Of a DNA stretch of 64,000 nt, positions 13,077 through 26,284 are shown piece by piece (position 1 is the stretch's first letter; each line of letters starts with the position of its first letter). This stretch comes from Istiophorus platypterus. Its lineage: Eukaryota > Chordata > Actinopteri > Istiophoriformes > Istiophoridae. The stretch is from NCBI GenBank assembly GCA_016859345.1, contig CM029115.1:8369501-8433500 (forward strand), written 5' to 3'. The notes under the pieces are model-generated. The model worked only from the letters and a program-made list of their open reading frames with translations. It was not told the origin of the DNA and searched no databases. The position numbers were made by a program, and so were the translations under genes.

Positions 13077-16000
13077 ATTTTTCTTATGCACATTAGATTA
13101 GAATTTTTAAGATTTAAATGTGTGTAAATTAGTTTGTGGTAACAAACTAATGATATAGACCAGGAACAATATGGGCTAGGTCAGAACCCAGTATGTGGCT
13201 GGACCGCCCTTTACTTGTTTGCCACCATCCAACTCTCTCCACTCAAATATACAGTATTTAATGCAGCCAAATAACTAATTATGCTGTTGTCATTTTTTAT
13301 TTTTTTGTTTCTGTTGTCAGAATACGGAACAAATATGAAATAGTAACTGACATACGGCCCATTAAGACTACATTTTAACCAGCAGTCACTTCCAAGCCAT
13401 TTCCAAGCTGCTGCTCTGCTAAAATCCTGATTTTATAACCACAACCTCGTCTGACAAAATCACAAGACTCATAAGTTATAAGACAACAGCTGTGCTCTGA
13501 TTTCTGTTATATTTACTTGTTAAATGATCATTCAGAGAGAAAGTTAGAAGCTCAACCACATCTGTGTAGCTGATAAGTGGACAATTGAATATGATGCATA
13601 CAGAGATGTGCCTGTGGAGGGAAAGGCCCAAGGCAATACTGGCAATGCTTTCTACTTCAACAAGTAGCTAACGTTTGTCCGAAAATTCATTGAATTTGTC
13701 ACTTGGTACTTTTGTGAAGAAAAGTCGCTAAAAGTGTGTGAGAAGTAAATCTAGCGACAAAGACACTAAGATGTCAAGACTGCCTGTAAATGCCCCCTGA
13801 TAATGCAATAGAAATTCTTTGCGTATGTCACCTCAGTAACACAGCAGTAGGCTCACCAGTGGTGTAAATTTATCAGTCATCAACATCTGTCATTTCAGAA
13901 AGTTCCTGAAAACATACATAAACATATTGTATGTTTATGATCAAGTTCCAGAGCCCTCTAGAGGTCATAGTAATTATGACTGGAGAAAAGGAGAAAGGCA
14001 GGTGACTTTATTCCAAAAGAACAAAGATGGATGGATGTGTCAACAAAACACTGGACCTAAACACAGGAGACTGCTGTTTGTTTCCTGTTCCCAGAGTTTA
14101 GAGCCTCACCAGGATCATCCCTAAACCTTAATTGTTCATTATCATAACCATGTCGAAGAAGGTCACCTAAACTTAACAAAGTAGTTTACCCAAACCATGA
14201 TGTTTCCATAAACCTAACCAAATCTTTTTAGTGATGATCCATTTTTAAAGAAGGATTTGTAACACAAAGATAAATGATGTCATCCCGGGTGTGATTCTGG
14301 AGAGCAGTGACAGACTGTGTGTTCTGATGTTCAATACTGTTGAAAAATTAAGGCTTAAAAAACTAGTCTTAGACACAGAGCCAAGACATTAGGTTGTAAT
14401 TAAGGACCTGTTATAGTTGGTCTTACATTTTAATCATGCAAACTGGTAATATAATTTGCCGTTCCAAACCACAATCAACGGAGAGTGAACCTGGAGTTTG
14501 GGAGGCCCCTGGGGGGGTTGAGGTCCAGGTTGCAAAATATTTGAAAAATAAATAAAATAAAGCTTGGCAGCAGTTCCAATTAATTCCCATACTTTTACTG
14601 CAGTACATCATATATAGTGAGGGATTTTTGTTTTAATGTCAATATTAATTTAAAGACAAAGGCATGCATCATGTCTTTTTTACTCTTTCATGAATGGTCA
14701 TGTCATTTTCATTTGTAACCATATTTTGTGCTTTCATCAAGGATGAATGAATGATAGCACAGATTTAAAAAAAGCGTTGTCAGTTTATCAATATCTTGCT
14801 GTAGAGTCATTATAATATACTGTAGAAATGACAAACTGTCAGTAAAGAGGTGTTTATAGCAGACTGTAAACAAAACTCCAGGTCCGATTGACACTGCCGA
14901 TTTCGATTATGCCATAATACTACAAACCCTTTATGCGCTTGTGTGTACGTGTGTTCTTTGACAAATAGAGAATGAACAGTTTTATAAATGTAGACAAAGG
15001 GCGTTAAGTAGGACCATGGCAAAGAAATTAAATGAGGACAATAATAAAATTGTGTGAGCCATTTTACGAGTGACAAAAGATGCTTCCTTATACAGCATCC
15101 AGAGGACAAATTCCTGTGGCAGTTGTAAGGAACAATTACTTAAATAACTGGGCTTTCAAAGAAAAGATTGATTGTCTAAAAGCTGTTTTCTGTGGAGAAT
15201 CCATTAGGGGAAACCATTTTTTCTTGCTCCTTGACATACTGTTTTTATTAATTTCTACTTGCAAGGATGCATGATTCTTTGGTTTTTTGCAGCTCTGTCA
15301 CTGGCCTGTATGATGAACTATGCTGCATGAGGAAAAGTCATCAGATGAACAATTTAGATTCAACCTCTGATTTACTGGGGCTATATACATATATATTTCT
15401 CAAGCAAAATTTTCTCTCTCAACTTGCACTAAAACAAATTTGAGAAGTAGCGCTGGATGTTCTGAGTGAACTATGATCTCTTGATGGGAGAAATGGGTGG
15501 CTTGCAATACCATAAGTGTGTGGTTTTTTTGTTTTGTTTTTTTTTCTGGCTGCAACAGTATGGCAGCTTCTTTATATTCACAAAGCTTAATTAGCACCTA
15601 TTCAGTACATGCTCTTCACACTGCGAGTAGAGGTGAGGGCTGGGAGGCTGCTGAAGGTTATCTCCCAGACAAGCTGCTCAGAGACACCACAGCCTCATTC
15701 ATAGTCAACCAAGAGCAACGTCTGGCGGGTCATGCCCCGTCATCTTAAACCTGATTTGGTTCTGTCTCATTTTGAGGAATATATTTCTTTATCCAGATCT
15801 CCTTTTCAGCCTATGATAGGCAACAGCCAAACCCCCCTCCGGGGAGGGGGGGGGGGTGTTAAGAACGTATCACACTGGTGCAATGATAAGGCGTCTCTCT
15901 GAATGTTGTTAATGTGAGGGGGGCCTGTGGCCATCTTGAGTCCCCCTTCTGTTGTGCTGATGGGACAGAGCCATGGCCATCTGCTTCCCATCCTCCCCGT

Positions 16001-16464
16001 TCCCCCACCCATGGATGCGGCCACTCTCCGATGCCCTCTCATCCAGCACGCTCGCATTGTCTTCCATCTCTCCTTGGAGGTCATACAGTGTGCAAGTACA
16101 ATAGTCTAAGCAATAAGAGGGAATCCAGGACTTCATCCTCAGAGTAAGATGCTGATGGGGTCATATCATACACATAAAGTGAGAAATTAGGGGCAGCAAA
16201 GAAATATATAAAAATGTATGGAAACAGAAAAATATTTACCTGCAGTAAACACACTGTTCTGAGTCCTGCCAATATTTTGAATTCTGATGTGAATTACTGG
16301 CCAGTCCTGCAGCTAAATGCATCATCACATGACTCCATAAACCTTGGGGCTGATAGAAGTGAGGGTGTGCATGGTAGAGTATTATGTAAATGTGAGGAGA
16401 GGGACGTGTATTCCAGGGGAAAAAAAAAAACGCTTTATTTATGTGTCCTACATCTCAACTTCTA

Positions 16465-16485
16465 CCCCCCACCCCCCCCCCCCCC
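16465..16485. repeat. Poly(C) run
   Basis: About 20 C with one A interruption. No gene context. Confidence 0.9.
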
Positions 16486-19043
16486 AAGAAGAGACCGACA
16501 GCTTTGCTCCGGGGCAGTCTGGTCCTCCTGTGACTGACACCCTCCACTGGCGCCCTCCCACCACGATGCTTCACACACGACCTGGGGGGCCCATGTAGAA
16601 TTAGCTTTAAAAGTAGGGCACGGATAATTGTCTGGACAAGAAAGTGTATCAGTGCTCTGTCATGTTCAAGTTCCTGCCACTCAGCCTCATAAGGCTAATC
16701 CTGGGGAACTACCTCATGCTGTCGGGGCAGAGTCGCTCTGCTTTTTGACTTATTTCTCTGCACCGGTACATACATGTTAATGTACTCCTCAGCCCAAGGC
16801 AGCTGAATATAATTAATATGTATGAAAGGTGAAAAAGGAAAGAAAAGAGGTTTTTTTGATTAATTGTTCCACTATGTTGGCTTTACCATATTAATAACCA
16901 GGAGGATTAAGAAGGTCAGGACTGACCTGGTAAACATTAAAATTTCATGGAAGTGCTACACATAGCTGACAGTAAAAAGACAGTAAGCATACACACGCAA
17001 GCTCTCATGCTGGCATGAATATAAATTACTCTCATGGCGTAACACCAACCAAATCTGAAACGTGTGCTGGGATGTCATTAATAATAAACAGGCAGGCTCC
17101 CATTTATTAGAATAGTGAAAAGTCATGTTTTCTCCAATGTGGCCTATTTTAAAAGAGCATCTGTGGGTATAGAGGAAGCGCTCTGTGCTTGTGTCGAAGC
17201 AGGCTTTCCAGGTCTCCGCTGGGAGGAGGTATAGCTTGCGAGCAGCTGAACACACTCCTCATTCTGGTGGGACAGCACTGGGACAAATAGCAGAGGGAAT
17301 ATTTTGCAGAAGCTTCGTTTCAACTAGATTTCCTTTAAAGTGTGTCTCCATTCTGCTTATCATGTAAAGATCTGGGATTTTATTAGCCATGAAAATGTTC
17401 CGTATATTTTTATGCTTTAAGCTATAAAATGTAATGAAAGGGGAACACCCTACAGTGCATAAAAATTGTTCACATTTTAGTACGCCACTATAGGATCCAG
17501 CTGATACAAGGCCAAAGGTTCCATTTTTATCTTTTGATTCTCGCATTAACCTTCCATTAAAAATTATCTATGTTATCATCACTCTAGATTTAGGCTAATA
17601 AATTCCAGTTTTATGAGCCATCTTGGAGGAGAATTATCATGATGTTATAGTTTAAGTAACATATGTTCCAATTTACTGACATCTACTGGATTTGACGCGG
17701 CATCAGCCATCCATTCACATCATCATCATTTCATGGCATGAAATTCCCTGCAATAAGTCGCCTTTGGATTTTGGTGATCAAGCAGCACATGGAGCCAGAA
17801 ATGAACATGCTGCTGTAGAACAGGGAACGAGGACTGGTGTGGAAATAAATGGGCTTTTATACTTATTATGATCATACAACATAATGTGGTGGAGTCCTTT
17901 TAAATAAGAAAAGAGACAGCCACTGCACTGAATAATGCACCCAATTTTCTTATGTGAGAATCCAATTTATCTGTAATGCTGAATCCTTATATTTAAGCTA
18001 TTTATTGAGTGGAGCCTATTAACAAAAAATACATTGAATTTTCAAGTGATTAATGTTGGAATATTGTTTTTAAAAAATCCTTCCTTTCCATTTGTGCCAT
18101 AACAATTTACTTTATTTCCTCTGCTGATGTATTGGGTAGTATGTAGCAGAGGACTGTTCAGTGATTCATTTTGCATGAGTGGTAACTGATGGTTGAATTA
18201 TAACTTGAGTCAAATATTTTGTGAGGTCATGGGAGTTTCTAGGGTGTTTATTGCCAGGTTTACCCGTGGGAGGTTGACAAATGCGGATGTAAATCTAATT
18301 TTTAAAGGTTAATGCTTTAGAGAATTCAGAGTCATAAAACAGGAGTTGTATTCCTAACTTTTCCTTTTCCTTCTGGAAAGCTGATAAACTTTTCCCAGTG
18401 CTCCCTTGATTCTTATTTTTGTGACAAAAAATACTACCGTCTTTAAAAAAAAAAAAAATTTATCATGTTATATGGTATTACAAAAATTCAGCACATTTAA
18501 TGATATATGTCAAAAGCAAAACATTTTTTACAATTAAAATAATTATATATGTGGCTAAGAAAATGCAGACAAATGTTTCTTTTCTTTTTACAGTGCAACA
18601 GACGTCAGTACTGGGGTACGGAAGAATCACGAGTCATACAAATGTCACAGAGTGATATCACTAAATGTCTGCCACCTCTCCACAGTGCAAGCAGTAGCCT
18701 TTCAGTGGGTCAGTCGGAGTCAGATGATAGGAGGGAGACTCTGGGGCAAAAAAATGAAGCTTTTCTGGACAGCTGCTGCAATAATGTGAATAGATGTCTT
18801 CCCCTCTGCAATTAAACCCTCCCTGATTACGTCTTTCCCGCTATTGATTGGAAACTTTCACTTAATAACCACTAATATGGTGTCTTATCTTAACCCCAAG
18901 GTCTGGCCTTCAAGGACTGACTTTGCAGAGATTTATGTCTGCTTCCATAGTGACTCCTCCGGGACATTGTGTCATTTCGGTCTTCCAAAGTGTGGAGAGG
19001 TCTGTTGATTTCTTGTTAAACCACATTATTAAATACAATAAAA

Positions 19044-19080
19044 TGAAATGACTGAGTGTGCACATAACTCAGTCATTTCA
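19044..19080. repeat. Perfect 14-bp hairpin
   Basis: TGAAATGACTGAGT (19044-19057) and ACTCAGTCATTTCA (19067-19080) are exact inverted complements with a nine-base loop GTGCACATA. The stem is not simple-sequence, so it stands out from the AT-rich background. Confidence 0.9.
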
Positions 19081-20689
19081 GAAATAATAAGTAAGGTAGT
19101 AAAAAAGCTGCATTAAAATTGTATGACTGTACAGCTATACAAAAGGATAATTCCAGTTATTTAGCTCAGGTTCACAGACAGTGCTGCTCTGAAAACCAGT
19201 CATACAGAGTTAATGGAAATGTAATGATTCAAACACAAATATACCTGAAAAATGTCCTTTTATCACAATGATACTCACACTTCAACTACTGTCTGCACGA
19301 GCCTAAACACACTTATGTATTACATATGTTTGAGTTACCTTAATGGAAAAATTCCAATTTCATACAACCTGGGGCTTATTTTCATAGTTTAAGTCATTTT
19401 TCCTATCAGGTTTTTTAAAAATGAATATACCAAATTAACTGTTGATATTGGAGTGACAAGGGACAAGAAACACATCAGTTGGACAATTGTAGAAGTTTAA
19501 ACAAACCTTGAGGTTAGCAAAACCTTAAGGAGAAAATGAAGATCTGTTATCATCGTTATCCATCATTACTCTAATGTAAACGTCTAAAACACTTTACAGA
19601 CTGACTTGTTGCTTAAACTTTGATTTACAGATCTCAGCGGCTCGTTGATGAACCCAATGTTACCATAATCAATAGAACCAATTTTTATAATTTAATAGAA
19701 AAAGTATGAAAATAAGACCAAAGTTGTAATAGACAAGAGCTTACTAGCTAGGTAGCTAGTTTGGAGATGAAGCAAAACGACTATGACACTCAAATCGGAT
19801 TTAATTAGATATGAAGCACTAACAGGATAAAGGCATTTCAGATAGGGTACATGGGAATGATTTACAGGCTGTGATATGTAAAATAAATAAGAATTCCATT
19901 AGTTCAAGTTTTAAATGCAGCAGGGAGCGCAGCAATGTCAGGGCTGAATTCAAGGCAAAATTAAATTATCTGTTGTATGTTAATTCAACACATATGAACT
20001 AAATTTGCTGCACACAACACTATAAGTTTTCTGTTCCTCTGTCTTGAGAACTGGCAGCCACAACGTCAAACACAACATCGTGTGAGCAATGCTGAAGGGT
20101 GCCTGAAATATTGTGTGATAACTGTTAAATCACTGCAATTTTCAAGATGAAATTCTCAACTTCCTACATCATTGCCTTTTGAGTAAAACAAAGCTCATGG
20201 AGGATGTAGTGTCTCTTAATCCAGGTTGTTCTAAACTAATTGTGTAGCAGAATGAAATAGGAAATTGTATTGCTGAAAATGTGTTCTGTGCTATGGAGCT
20301 GTAACTTCCAGAGCAAAGTCACTGGGAGAATTCTGATCAGAATCAGTCGGCAAAAAAGGGATAATAATGAAACCGATGGGATTTGTGCACTGAATTAACA
20401 GTAGCTTTGAAAGGCTTGCCACAAAACAATAGAAAAGCCTTTTGGCTTATGAGAAGAAAACATCGCAATGCGTGTAAATGTTTCCTGGGACAGCTCCAAG
20501 CCGCTGTTTGCTCCAAAAGAAACATTGACTTGTATAAGAAATTCACCCTTCACAGCTCACGCCTCTGAATCATACACCTGTTTGGTTTCAGCGTGCCAGT
20601 CTTCTTCACTCGCTCTCTGCTCAGCCATGTGAACACAGCGCAGGTTGTACACAGTACTGCCCTCAGGCCCCGCAATGTGTTCATAGCCC

Positions 20690-20734
<45 letters not shown>
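20690..20734. repeat. (GGCT)n tetranucleotide repeat
   Basis: About eleven GGCT units followed by degenerate GGGTGGTTGG. On the minus strand it reads as Pro-Ala-Ser-Gln repeats in an open frame, which I regard as an artefact of the repeat. Confidence 0.95.
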
Positions 20735-20735
<1 letters not shown>

Positions 20736-23700
20736 GTGGTTGGATAGATGCAGGAGGAAGAATTAAATAAATAATAGTATGGCCTTTCTCTGGGTGAGTA
20801 AGCAAAGAGGGAAGCAGAGTTTTAAAGTGGCAGAAACGGTGCCCTTTTATTTTCTTGAGCTTAGAGTCCCTGCTCTTCATAGTAAATACAAAGCTTAAGA
20901 TAATATAGTATGTTTGCTGAGTTGAGAAAAAGCTTAAGGACAATACCGTAGAATCAAAGAGAAGATCCACCTCAACTATGGATGTAAACTATAACTGCAT
21001 TTAAAGATCTGAAGAAGGCAATGGTCATTTGAACATAGGGCTGTATTATCTTTTGAACTGTATCTTGCAGATGGATAGATGGTTCTTTTTCTGTTTTCTG
21101 TTCGGTGTCTGATCTCCAGCTAACTGCTGCATTCATCAAAGGCCTAGTCAGACACACAGAGACAACAGCTAATGAGTAGAAGCTCCCAGTTGGGCTGATC
21201 TGGGCTTTGGTGCTCCAGACAATGCGACAACATCTGTGCTGCCAAGTGCTAGTGTGTGCCGACAGAAGCGTCCCCAGTGAGAAAGGGGTGGGGATGGGGG
21301 TGGGGGGTGGGGGGGGGGGTTTACATGTCCTGGACATACAACCCCCTCGCCTTCCTCCCCCATCCAGGCCCTCTCATCACCCATCTGTACAGGGTCTTGA
21401 CACACAGAGGGGATGGGTGGCGTAAAACCACGAACCATTTCTCACCTTGATAAGCCACTTGCACAAAACTTGAATCCCAGACTAAAAGAAGCATTTGAAA
21501 TGTCAAGAGTTTTAAGTTACTGCTGGAAGAGGGAGAGCGATGATTTTTCCAGAGTGAGGAGAGAGGGGAGGAAACAGGTGTGGATCTCCCTGTGGATATA
21601 GCTCCTCAAGGAGGACGGTTAGCAATGACTGGGGCTGGATGAACGCCTCCCCACAGGGAGAGAGGTGCACATAATTCAGCAAAGATGCCGGTCTCACCCC
21701 TATACAGAATTAGTTATGTTGAGTGCTGACAGGCCAAGCATGAACAATAAGATCCCTATTCGCGCTCAAGCATTACATTACAGTGTTTAGGGGAGTGTCT
21801 CATTGTAAACATGCATGTAGAGATAAAGCAGGTCTGAAAACAGGAACGTCTGCACGCTCACTCCCACCAAGGCGGTGACCCATCAGGAGGACAAGGTGTA
21901 CATGGTAATTAAAATGCAATCTCTGCTGCTGTGCCCCCTGGAGTGGCGGTGGCAGCGGACTCACCCAGGAGCCTCGGGGCGAGAGGTGCCACCTGCACTG
22001 CCACACCACCTGCGCCACCACTGCCTCCCTTCATTAAGCCTGGTATTTATACTAGAGCCCCCCCCCCCTTCAGCCGTGGTCTTCATGGGCCCTGGTAAGG
22101 CAGCGCTTTATTAGAATTAATGTGGCACTTCAGAGGAGAGTGTCAGTGTGGCGTGTACCGGGGTGCCAGGAGAAAGAGTCCCCAGCTCTCCTCTGTCACA
22201 TTGAATAAAGGCAGCACAGCCAGCCCAAAGCTGAGATGAGCATGGACAGCACATGACAAAAATGTTTTCCAGGGCCAAGGGAAGGCAAAGTATTCTTTAT
22301 TCAATCTGTGCTCATGTTTACAGGATGAGCTATTATATTGTACCTGGAAAAGATCACAGCCGCAAAGAGAACGTAACAACACGAGACGGAAGGTTGTGTC
22401 AAACGTTTAAGAGAAACCGGACATTTGACAGAGCTCACCAAAGAACACATGTGACAGCTGAAGAAATTTGAAATCAAATGGCCATTCAGAAGGGTTAGTG
22501 GAGCCTCCCTGTTGTTTTGTTTTTTAAATGATTCAATTGTCATTGGCAATCGGGTTTAGATTTCATACACCATATGGATGACAACCAGTTTTCTCACTTT
22601 ACATTTTGGTTTTTCTCACGTCCACAAGAGCATTAGAGGACAGCCAGAACTCTACTTCCTGGGACTAATGACATAAGCATCAAGTTATAAATTCCAACAC
22701 CTTAATATAGCCAGTTATTAAAAACCAAAAATAATCTGAAACAAACATGATTTAATAAAGTTCCCACACGTAATGAGACTGTATCTTTGGCAGGACAGTC
22801 ACAAATACTTTTGCACCTCTTTCCATGCCAGGATAATAAAACATAAGTGTGTGCATTTAGTGTCTAATATCTGCATGTTGGGTTGCCACATTTAGAAGGG
22901 AGTTTGTAAGAGTACGTTACAGACGTTGTTAGCAATATGTTTGGTCATTTCTGCAAGAATAGATGGAAAAGGAGGGGTGGCAACACTGATGCTACTTGTA
23001 GTCAAGCAGCAGGGGAGGGCATTAAAACCTAGTTTGCATCACTCAGCGCCTCCAATTAAACACGAATAATCAGATACAAGTTCCTGTCTTCAGATGTGTT
23101 TTATGAGCTCCTGTGCAGCAGGGGAATTCTCCAGAATATAATGTACATCTCCCTGCAGTTTGGCGATCTCTTCTGCATGCCTCAGTTCATTAGTGTTAAA
23201 AATGGTAAGCATTTTACAGCCAGATGTACTTTTTTAAGTCTTATTAGCTTCAGATGATGTTGTTTAAGGGGCATATGAGGCCTCCAATTAAATCTGTAGA
23301 AAACTAAAACAGAAGTTTCTCCAGTATATATTTTTTCCCAGAGTTAGATCCAACTTTTTTTCGGAGCCATGGGCCTAACTGTTAGCCCCCTCCTTATCAA
23401 AGGCAGACATCAAAGGACTTCTGCAGCTATATTAATCCTTAAAACAAATCTTACAAGCTTGACTCTAGGAGAGAAATGAACAGTTCAATCATGGGCTTTC
23501 GATTTCATCTATACTCCTGCACTCAAAGTAGCTTAAAACAGATTTAGCATAGTCATAAACAAATCTTAGTATTGGCAATATGGTACACTATCTCAACTTC
23601 TATTGACTAAAAAAAATATAGATTTCTTCACACATTGCATTACTTCTGCACAGTTGCTGAGACTTAAAAATGCTTTAAAAATTACCTTAAAAAAAAGGCC

Positions 23701-25016
23701 ATTACTTCTTGTCTGAAAATAACATAATAACTTAATTAGTCAGCAGGTCTTTTGAAACAAAAACCCCAAACCAATTTCTTCCTAAATGTGTCCAACTCTA
23801 CTTTGACCAAGACCAGTCTCTATTCTAATTTTGCATTTGGCTCATTCTAATGGGCCCATCCAGAGCAGCAGCAGAGGCGAGAAACAAAGCCCTTTAGCAT
23901 CTCACAGTACGGGGAGGTGCACCGAGGCCGGGGCCGTGCTGCACTCCCAATCCCCTTACAGTGCTGTCACTATTCATTCACGGTCTGCCCTTCCTCCTCG
24001 CGCCACAACCTCAACAGGGGCATCGCTCATGATAGAAAACAATGAGCATGATTTGTGAACTCTCGTCGTCTTTGTAATTTCATCAGTGTAATGGGATTAT
24101 ATTTCAAATCACCACTCCTTTGTTCATTACACATTTAAACTCCTCTGACAGACAAAAACTTAAATAAAATGTGCATGTCAACCCTGGTTGACTTTGCCTG
24201 CTCCCGCACTTGATTAGACAAACAGTGTACCGGGGCTGTGGAACAGGGGGAAATAATGTGCTCATTTATTCATTTTTCAGACAAGTCACAATAGATTTTT
24301 AACGACCAGTGTCTGACCTCCCTTAGGTACTTCTTGCTTAGGGGGGTTAATAAAGCCTAACGCTGTGGCGCTCAAGCGCCAGGGCGAGGAGCACACTGAG
24401 AAGACGCCTGTGATGAAATAAAGACAGGACCAAATCAAGAGTCTCTGAATGCACAATCCAACCCCAGAGAGAGGAGGAAAAAGGAAGAGGGTGTGGGGGT
24501 GTTGGTGTGGGTGGTGTTGTGGGGGGGAGTGAGGCTGGAGAAAGAGACTGGTATTCCACTTAGATTCCAATTCCATAGGTCTCTGAGGGACAATTATACC
24601 AAGTGAGGAAGAAGTACTCTCTTTTCTCAATGCACTGGGGCGTGCATATTAGACGCCGCAACCATGGTGATACACTCACACACAGAAGAGTTTGCCAAGA
24701 TTTAAACTGGGAAGCTTGTAAAAGCCGCTCTGAAAACTTCACACTGACATTTTAGAACACAGAGAAACCTCTGTGAATAGTCCTGAAATTTAATGTCAAG
24801 TTGTGTGCAGTTAAAGGATTTTCTCTGAGTCATGGCAACATTAAAAGAAGCGGGCGCTTGTGAATCAAGAAACTGCATAATTTTCAGAGTTTTAAAATGC
24901 ATGTGCCAAGTATCCAAGCCTATTACTTGTGCATCCAGATGGCTTTAGATGTGGTTTTTCTGGGGAAAATGTCAAAAGTTTAAGCTCACCAAGCACACAC
25001 ACAAACATACACACAT

Positions 25017-25018
<2 letters not shown>

Positions 25019-25055
<37 letters not shown>
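25019..25055. repeat. (CA)n microsatellite
   Basis: About 17 uninterrupted CA units. Cysteine/valine and threonine/histidine open frames here come from the repeat. Confidence 0.95.
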
Positions 25056-25061
<6 letters not shown>

Positions 25062-26253
25062 GAGAAAGAGAGGGAGCCTGTGCAGATGTGCTGCCACTAG
25101 ACATCCATCTTGTTTTCCCGCTTAGCTCAGTGCTCTATTTGTCTGAATCTATGTCATTTTAGCTCACTCAGGTCAACGGCAATTCAAGCTCCTCTTTCGT
25201 TTGAGGCACTTCAGAATCATAATGTGATGCATGTGGGATAGGAACCTGCTAAACACAGTCGCTGTCACTGCTCAGACATTGCTTGATATAAATGATATAC
25301 GCCCTGCGCTTGCCTTCCCCATCCTGAGCCATACTACATCCTGTTTCCACCCGTCCATGATCACTACTCTGTGCAAACATTCTCCCCCACACCTTCTCAG
25401 GCTGTGCTCGCAATGTGTCACAGTATTAGACTATAATCACACCTTCTGAAATGGCTGACAAAAAAAAAACTCTTGGTGATCTGGGAGAAGAAATAGAAAC
25501 GAAAGGATTTGTTCAGAACAGTCAATATTTGATACTTTTTCTGGGCTCAGCCTTGTTTCTCTCCTTTTAGTTGGTGCAGTTCTCTGCTGGGTGCCTCATG
25601 GGAGCGGGGAAAATTACATCCTACCTGATAATTAGCAAAGTTCAGAGCAAACTAAAATCTGCCCCACTCTCTTAGCTCCCCACCACTGGCAGCTTTCTCT
25701 TAGCAACTAATTAAGTCCGCCTCTGAGGTTTTCAGACAGCAGTGGTGCTGGATGCTGTAACAGCAGAATTAAAAAGCAAAAGGAAGGATGGAAATAAAGA
25801 GTGAGAGTTCATTTTTATTATGTTTTTCTGTTTCATCTTTTTATACTGACAAATAAAATATGACAATGGTATTCCTGGAGGGAGTATTATTGTTTCACAC
25901 TTGGATGCATTCTTCAAATAGAAATAACTGTGTTGGTCGCCATTACACACGGTAGCAGATAGCAAAGCACCCTCTGTCCATAATGTTCTTTAATTATTAT
26001 AATGTCATCATCCATATCCGGCAATGTTGCATGAAAAAAGGAACAGCAGAGCACACCGGGTATTAAATGCAAATCACTAATGTCCCAACAGTTGAACGAA
26101 ATCACACTACACATACAGCATTATTAGTGATGTTATCATCACTGCAAATCATATTTGAGACTTCTCATATGCGACAAGTATTGTAACAGAATGGGGTTTG
26201 ATGCAGGCTTTTTTTAGCTTCATATTTTTCATTTATGGTTTATATCGTTTGAC

Positions 26254-26279
<26 letters not shown>
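26254..26279. repeat. Poly(T) run
   Basis: About 26 T in a row. No retroposon body was identified beside it. Confidence 0.9.

Positions 26280-26284
<5 letters not shown>

Larger units (their letters stand above)
9721..20689. other. Intergenic, no gene seen (middle-left part)
   Basis: Mostly AT-rich unique-looking sequence. It holds two strong inverted repeats (13026-13076 and 19044-19080), a C/G-rich snap-back (15831-15856) and a C-run (16465-16485). The stretch about 17650-17830 is of higher complexity and could be a conserved non-coding element. No supported exon. Confidence 0.55.

Noticed and set aside
15909..16136. Minus-strand frame with acidic and Ser-rich residues that looks exon-like
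   Set aside because: No splice-site pair in phase and no known protein match; several other frames here are also open.
20557..20970. 137-codon frame with Pro-Ala-Ser-Gln repeats
   Set aside because: The repeat peptide is the translated GGCT microsatellite and no flanking domain is seen.
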